Assembly (NCBI RefSeq): GCF_036417845.1
Contig: NC_089981.1
Span: forward strand, 61,256,768 to 61,320,767
DNA: 64,000 bases
Direction: 5' to 3'
Source: Apteryx mantelli
Lineage: Eukaryota; Chordata; Aves; Apterygiformes; Apterygidae
Both the position numbers and the translations under genes were made by a program. The first letter of the stretch is position 1, and each line of letters starts with the position of its first letter. The notes under the pieces are model-generated. The model was not told where the DNA came from. It saw only the letters and a program-made list of their open reading frames with translations, and did not search any database. Below are positions 58,909-64,000 of this stretch, piece by piece.

Positions 58909-61900
58909 GTCCCTAAAGGGGGATGTAGGAGTGGGAAGTCAGAAGAAAGGGAGAGAGGGTCAGAAAGATAGTGAGCTGTTAAATGAGATCAGCTGTAAGT
59001 TCTTTTTTCAACTCAAAAGTTTTTTTGTTTTTTTTTTTATAAGTCACCTATTCCAGGACAGTCAACCCAAAATGTGTCTGATCTGCAATAGTATTTTCTC
59101 TTAAGTTCTTCTGACTTGATTAATATTCAGGAGCTATGGATGAGCTCCACTTACAGTGCTCCTTTTGTATGTGCTTGTAAAGAATAATTCTGGAGCTTAA
59201 ATTATTAAAAGGTCATATTCTTAAACTCGTGTGTACATAATACAACATCTCTTCACCTGCCTGCCCACCAGAGGGAAAGGCCTGTTTGCTTTGTGTAAAT
59301 ATATTTATTTACAGACACATGGGTGTTAAGCATAGCTGAAGTCCACCAGATAGCAGGATGCTCTCTGTATGACACAGTGTGTCAAAGTCTATTAGCAGAG
59401 ACAGCAGGCGTTCAGAGAGTTAGTGCCTTTAGCTGAACAAGTCATGAAGACTGGAATTTGCTGGAAAGCCCTGAGAATCTCAGCAAGAGCAACAGGACAT
59501 ACCCTGAGCAGGAGGGAATTGCCTCACAACGGTTACAAGGGGCACATCGGTGCTTTGCTGTAAGCATCACCATGCAAAACTATAGCTCTGTACCTTGAGA
59601 TATAAAATACTTGATGAGTTTTCAGTTTTGGAAGTGTCTGGTTCTAGAACTGATTTAAAGGTTATCTAAAACTCCCCAAACCTTTACTTGTGTCTTTCTT
59701 TTTTCCAAGTTCCACCCTCCCTTTCCTTCCCTTTACCTTTCCCACTCTTTAACATCTGACCACAGGTCAGGAAGCCTGAACTCTGCTCTTCTAGAGCCCT
59801 TCAGGTCTCTATGAGAGACAGGCACGTGCCAAGGGGATCAGCCTGTCACATCTGCAACTGGGAATCAAAAGCAAGTGGACAGCAAAATGCCAGTCATGCA
59901 GGCAGCAGCGACTAGCAGTGCAGAGGCAAACCTAGCAGTGGGATTTCAGCAGAAACGTGTATACAGCAAGCCTTCATATACCCCAGTGATGAAAATGAAC
60001 ACTGTGGGTGACCCCGGTACTGAGGTTTTCCCTAGGGAGGGAAAGGAAAAGAGTAGTGTAACTCTGAGTGGCAGTCTCCTCTCAGGTGTTTTGGAGCTGT
60101 ACATATTTGGTAAACGTATCTGTTTGATAAAGGTAGTCTGTGAGTTCTCAAATTACATCTTGAGGATTTATTCCCCTTACCAGCAACACCTCGCTCGTGC
60201 TCCAGGCCATGCTCCAACTCATTCAGCCACTCGTAATTACTGTGTTTGTCTCATTTTTCCTAATTTTTTATCCACATTTTTTCCACCCTGTTACCCTATT
60301 CTATTTTGTCTCGATTTTAGCAGCTAAATTCTTGAGGACAAAGATGATGGTTATTCTGAGTTTACAGAGTTGTAAGTAGAATGAGGAGCTGATCCTGTGC
60401 AGATTAGGAAACTGCTGCATTATTGTAACACATAGGTCTTCTAAGAATAGATTGTGTAAAAATACTCACCTGCAAAGATTTCTAATGTCAGTAGATGGTG
60501 CTATACACATTTTTAGGAACACTTTTTGGCTGAGAATGATCCACTTACCCAACCAATAACGTGTTTCATTTGTGTTTGAGAGACACAGGCATTAAGTGAG
60601 TATCATATCCTTGGAAACCTAGAAGCCACACAGTTTAAGAAATGTTTGGCTTTTATTGGGAATCACTGCAGAGATCTACAGACTTGCCACTCCTTGGCAT
60701 CATGCCATATAGTGCTACTTGCATGATTCAGTGAATGCAAGGGTTTGATGCATGCAAGTGCTGTAGCTCTGTTATTTTCTTTAGCTGATTGATATATTAA
60801 AAAAAAAATGTGTGAGAAACTATTCTTACTGCACTTACATCCCTTGACTTCTCTCACTAAACTTAATTGCTATCAGTTTCCTTCAAACAACTTCATATAT
60901 TGTTCATGAGGAGCTCAAATACATCTTGCAAAGAAACTGTGAACATCTGGACCAGCTTCCCTGTATCTCCAAGCCAGACTGATGCCTCTTTCATTTCGTC
61001 TTTCGGATGAAAACATCCCTTTACTCCTTTACATACTTCATTTAGATTTTCCTACTGCTGCTAACTGAAACTGTATTTAGGTACCATATTATTAAAGCTA
61101 TATTGCAAAGCTCTTTTGTGGCAGAGTGGAAAATTACATTTAAAAAAGATGACTCAATAATATTTACCTTTTATTTCCATGAAAAGCTAGAGCTTTTAAG
61201 TGTTATGTTTTATTAAAGGTGAAGGAGGAAAAAGGCTTCAAAATCTTACTATAAAGCCAGTCTCAATAGCTCCATTTTCAGTGGAGGCTTATTACTCGCT
61301 ATGGAGATAGATACTTTACAGCAAAAAATAACCTCAAACTGATCATGTTCCTTTAGGGACACAAAGAGGATGTGACCTGTAGGATTAAAGGAACAGAGAA
61401 AAAATTACATTTAATATTGAAGAGAAGAAAGGGAAATACTGCTTAGTACAGGAAGTACCTAGTAACTTCTAGCTGCTCTGAAGAACAATAATTTCCATCA
61501 GAAAAAGATCTGCTTCTTGCTGTGCAAAAGACTTCAGTGAATTCCAGAGCATAATGGGGCCATATGCAAATAATAAGGATGTGTGGGTTTCTCTTCACAC
61601 TGCAGGGATCCTGAAAAGGCTCACTGTGCAGTTTGAAACATCCTGGCCTCTTTACGCCAGATGCTGTATATATGTATGCATATAAATAGCAATGCAATTC
61701 AGTACCCTTTTCCCCTGGAAAGAATCTGATTTTTTCTTTTAAAAATTCATTTACATGGGCATTATAGAAATATTCTCTCTTTGTACTTGTCTGCCATGAA
61801 TGACTTAATGCCTGCACAAACCTGCATTGATGCAGCAAGTTGCACTATCAAAAGGCTCATTTTCCACAAGTGCCATGAACTGATATTAAGAAGCTGTATA

Positions 61901-63136
61901 GGGAAGAACATATTATCCAGTAAACAGAGGTAAAATCCCTTATCCTGAACCCTGAACTCCTCTGAAGGCCTTTTTCTTCTTTGAATTGCATGCCATTATT
62001 AACCTAGTCATCACTTTCTTATAACAGATTGTGGGCAATTACTGCTGTATGCAAACACTTTATTGCAAATGGGTGCATAATAAGTCTCTATCTTCTGTAG
62101 GAGATGCAGGAGTCTGTATCTCATATAGGATTGTCTAGGATTCATCATAAAGAGGCTCTTCCCTGGCACACAGTGATGTGCAGAAATGTTTATAAATAAA
62201 ATCACAGAACGTACAGTATTTCAGCTGCCTAACCTGGATTTAAAGCATTTGAACTCAGCTCTTTTCCTAAACTCCAGGCACTTTTCCTTTTCAAAACAGC
62301 TAAAACATGGAGCACTTCAGAGAATATTCTGAGGGAATCATTTCAACTCATTCTTCCCAAATCTTGCTATGTCTTTAAGAGAAAGCCAGAATTTCTGACC
62401 CCACTTTGGGGCAGACTAAGGGTTTTACTTGTTCCTAGTACTTGCAACAAAAATTTAAATTCTTTAAGACAGTCACTGTTCTACTTAAGTTTAAACAAAC
62501 ATTTGGTAACAGAAACAGAAAAAGGTTTTTGTTGACATCACGGCTGAAACGAGAAAGATTTTATTCCCACATCGCATGTCAGGTTTTTAATTTCAGAGCT
62601 GCTTGTTTTAATCCCGAGGGTGTGGAGGGCAATGTGACTGCTTTGGGATATCAGCCTCACAGTAAAGAGTCTTAACTCAGTCAATCAGTAACTGCAATGA
62701 CAGAAGCATTATGAAAGACTTTTCCTAGGTGATTTTATCAGTCTTTTCACATCCAGTGTGGATAGGTTTGAGGTTAAAAATACCAGAAGCACATTCATAG
62801 TAGTGCTTTAATCAGGGCTAGCACTCATGATATTTGTCAGGGCTAGGGAATAGTAAGGGTTTCAGAAAAAAACTCTGTATAAATAAGGCCTTGCTGAGGA
62901 AACTATGACCAAGAAGGATAAAAAGCAGATTTGCTAAAACTGACCTTGTACACGTCATTCCTCAAAGGCCAACTCTGCCTCAGCAGGGCAGCACCAGGCT
63001 GGCTAGACAAAGCAGCACTTGTAACATCTTGTCATTGGCACAATACTGGATATCAGGAAGGACTTCACAATGCAGCTTATTTTACCAGAATAGATTGAAT
63101 GACACTTTCTGCCTAATTCAGTATATACCTATTATT

Positions 63137-63550
63137 GTTGAAAAAGCATCCTTATTTTTTGTCTCTTTCTCCCTGTTTTCTTATTTCCTTTTTTCCTAAT
63201 ATTTTTTTTGCTTGCTTTTCAGTAAGTTTTTCCTCTTTTTTAAATATTTAGTATTTTTGCTTCCTAATCTCTCATTCTCCTTTCAGCCGGTCTCTTTCTT
63301 TCACTTTGTTAGGCTCTCCTTTCCCATTCCCCATCTTTTTTTCAGTCTTGCCTGAGAGCAATTGTCTATTCTCTCCAGCTCATCACAAAATACCATGTTT
63401 CCCCTCTCTCCCAAGCCTTCAAGTCCTCCCTGTAATCAGTCCCAACTCATTCCATTTTTGTCTCTCTTCTTACCCTCAGTCTTACATTCAGTCTTCTGTT
63501 CTCCTAATGTACTCCTTATTGGTTTCTTGCTCACTTTTATCTCATTTGAA
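63137..63550. repeat. Long pyrimidine-rich, strand-asymmetric stretch
   Basis: About 400 bp of plus-strand sequence dominated by T and C (TTTTCC, CTCTTTCT types), not a simple tandem repeat. Confidence 0.6.
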
Positions 63551-64000
63551 GTCTGGCAGGTAGCAAGACTCTTCTGAGTTCTCCCCTGAAAAGCTGGGAT
63601 ATATCCTAGCATGTCCAATGGATACCAGTAGTGTTACAGCATCACTTGCAACATGAGAGAGTATTATGATCGCTAACCTGTTCTACTCAAGGCAACATTC
63701 ACAAGCTTGCAAAACAATAACCAGTGTCCTTTGTCTTCCTAGACACGTCAGGTGAGCCTGACCTGCCTAGCATCAAAAGACTCTCTAACCAAAGAGATCT
63801 CATTCAAAAGGATCAAAGACAAGCCAAAAACACCAACCCAAGCCCTTATATATTGGTGATCTATGTTTTAGCAGAAAAACTGCTGAGTTTGATAGATGCC
63901 ATCAACCAGCATTAAAACAACAATCAACTGAGGCTTTATTTAAAGGCCAGGGGTGGCTCTTCAAACATTATAAGGTGTGACTCAAAAGCAGAGCTGCTTC

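Larger units (their letters stand above)
56401..64000. other. Right-hand intergenic region
   Basis: No gene recognised. Frames at 56770-57087 (105 codons) and 59875-60327 (150 codons) have no family features, and neighbouring splice signals are not compelling. Contains a GATATATA microsatellite and a long pyrimidine-rich stretch. In human the next gene upstream of SNX6 would be CFL2; I see no part of it here. Confidence 0.65.

Noticed and set aside
59875-60327. 150-codon plus-strand frame
   Set aside because: Composition drifts into a hydrophobic, Phe/Pro-rich end typical of chance translation of T/C-rich DNA; no family similarity recognised.

Overview
The window comes from a vertebrate nuclear genome, most probably a bird. 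Three split protein-coding genes can be rebuilt exon by exon, all on the minus strand and in the tandem order SNX6 - EAPP - SPTSSA, which as I recall it is the order on human 14q13. The genes are compact, and the interspersed repeats are CR1 LINEs plus one endogenous retrovirus, which is the usual avian mix. A crocodilian or turtle cannot be excluded from sequence alone.

Layout from left to right. 1-2363 is the 3' part of an endogenous retrovirus: an env frame already open at the window edge, then a 3' LTR. It interrupts a CR1 LINE whose 5' portion follows at 2364-3826. 3827-7279 is SPTSSA 3' UTR and downstream flank. SPTSSA (68 aa, 2 exons) spans 7280-10496, with a CpG-island promoter that carries CGG and GGGGCC repeats. 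EAPP (286 aa, 6 exons) spans 15062-20645, with its own CpG island. SNX6 (406 aa, 14 coding exons) spans 22936-55899. Its 3' UTR probably ends about 450 bp from the EAPP start codon, and its promoter lies in a third CpG island around 55.6-56.4 kb. From 56.4 kb to the right edge I see no convincing gene.

The host genes are ordinary housekeeping functions: a small activating subunit of serine palmitoyltransferase (SPTSSA), an E2F-associated nuclear phosphoprotein (EAPP), and a PX-BAR sorting nexin of endosome-to-Golgi retrieval (SNX6). Every exon has GT/AG borders and phases that join without a break, so all three look functional.

The most interesting material is mobile. A nearly full-length CR1 (about 34445-39024) sits in sense orientation in SNX6 intron 9. 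ORF1 is intact, ORF2 is open except for one nonsense codon and a small deletion near its end, and an imperfect 24-bp target duplication flanks it. In both long CR1 copies a TATA box lies just upstream of a second copy of the element's own 5' terminus, which suggests a monomer-type, self-renewing promoter. The retrovirus nested in a CR1 and the odd cysteine spacing of its envelope also deserve a second look.
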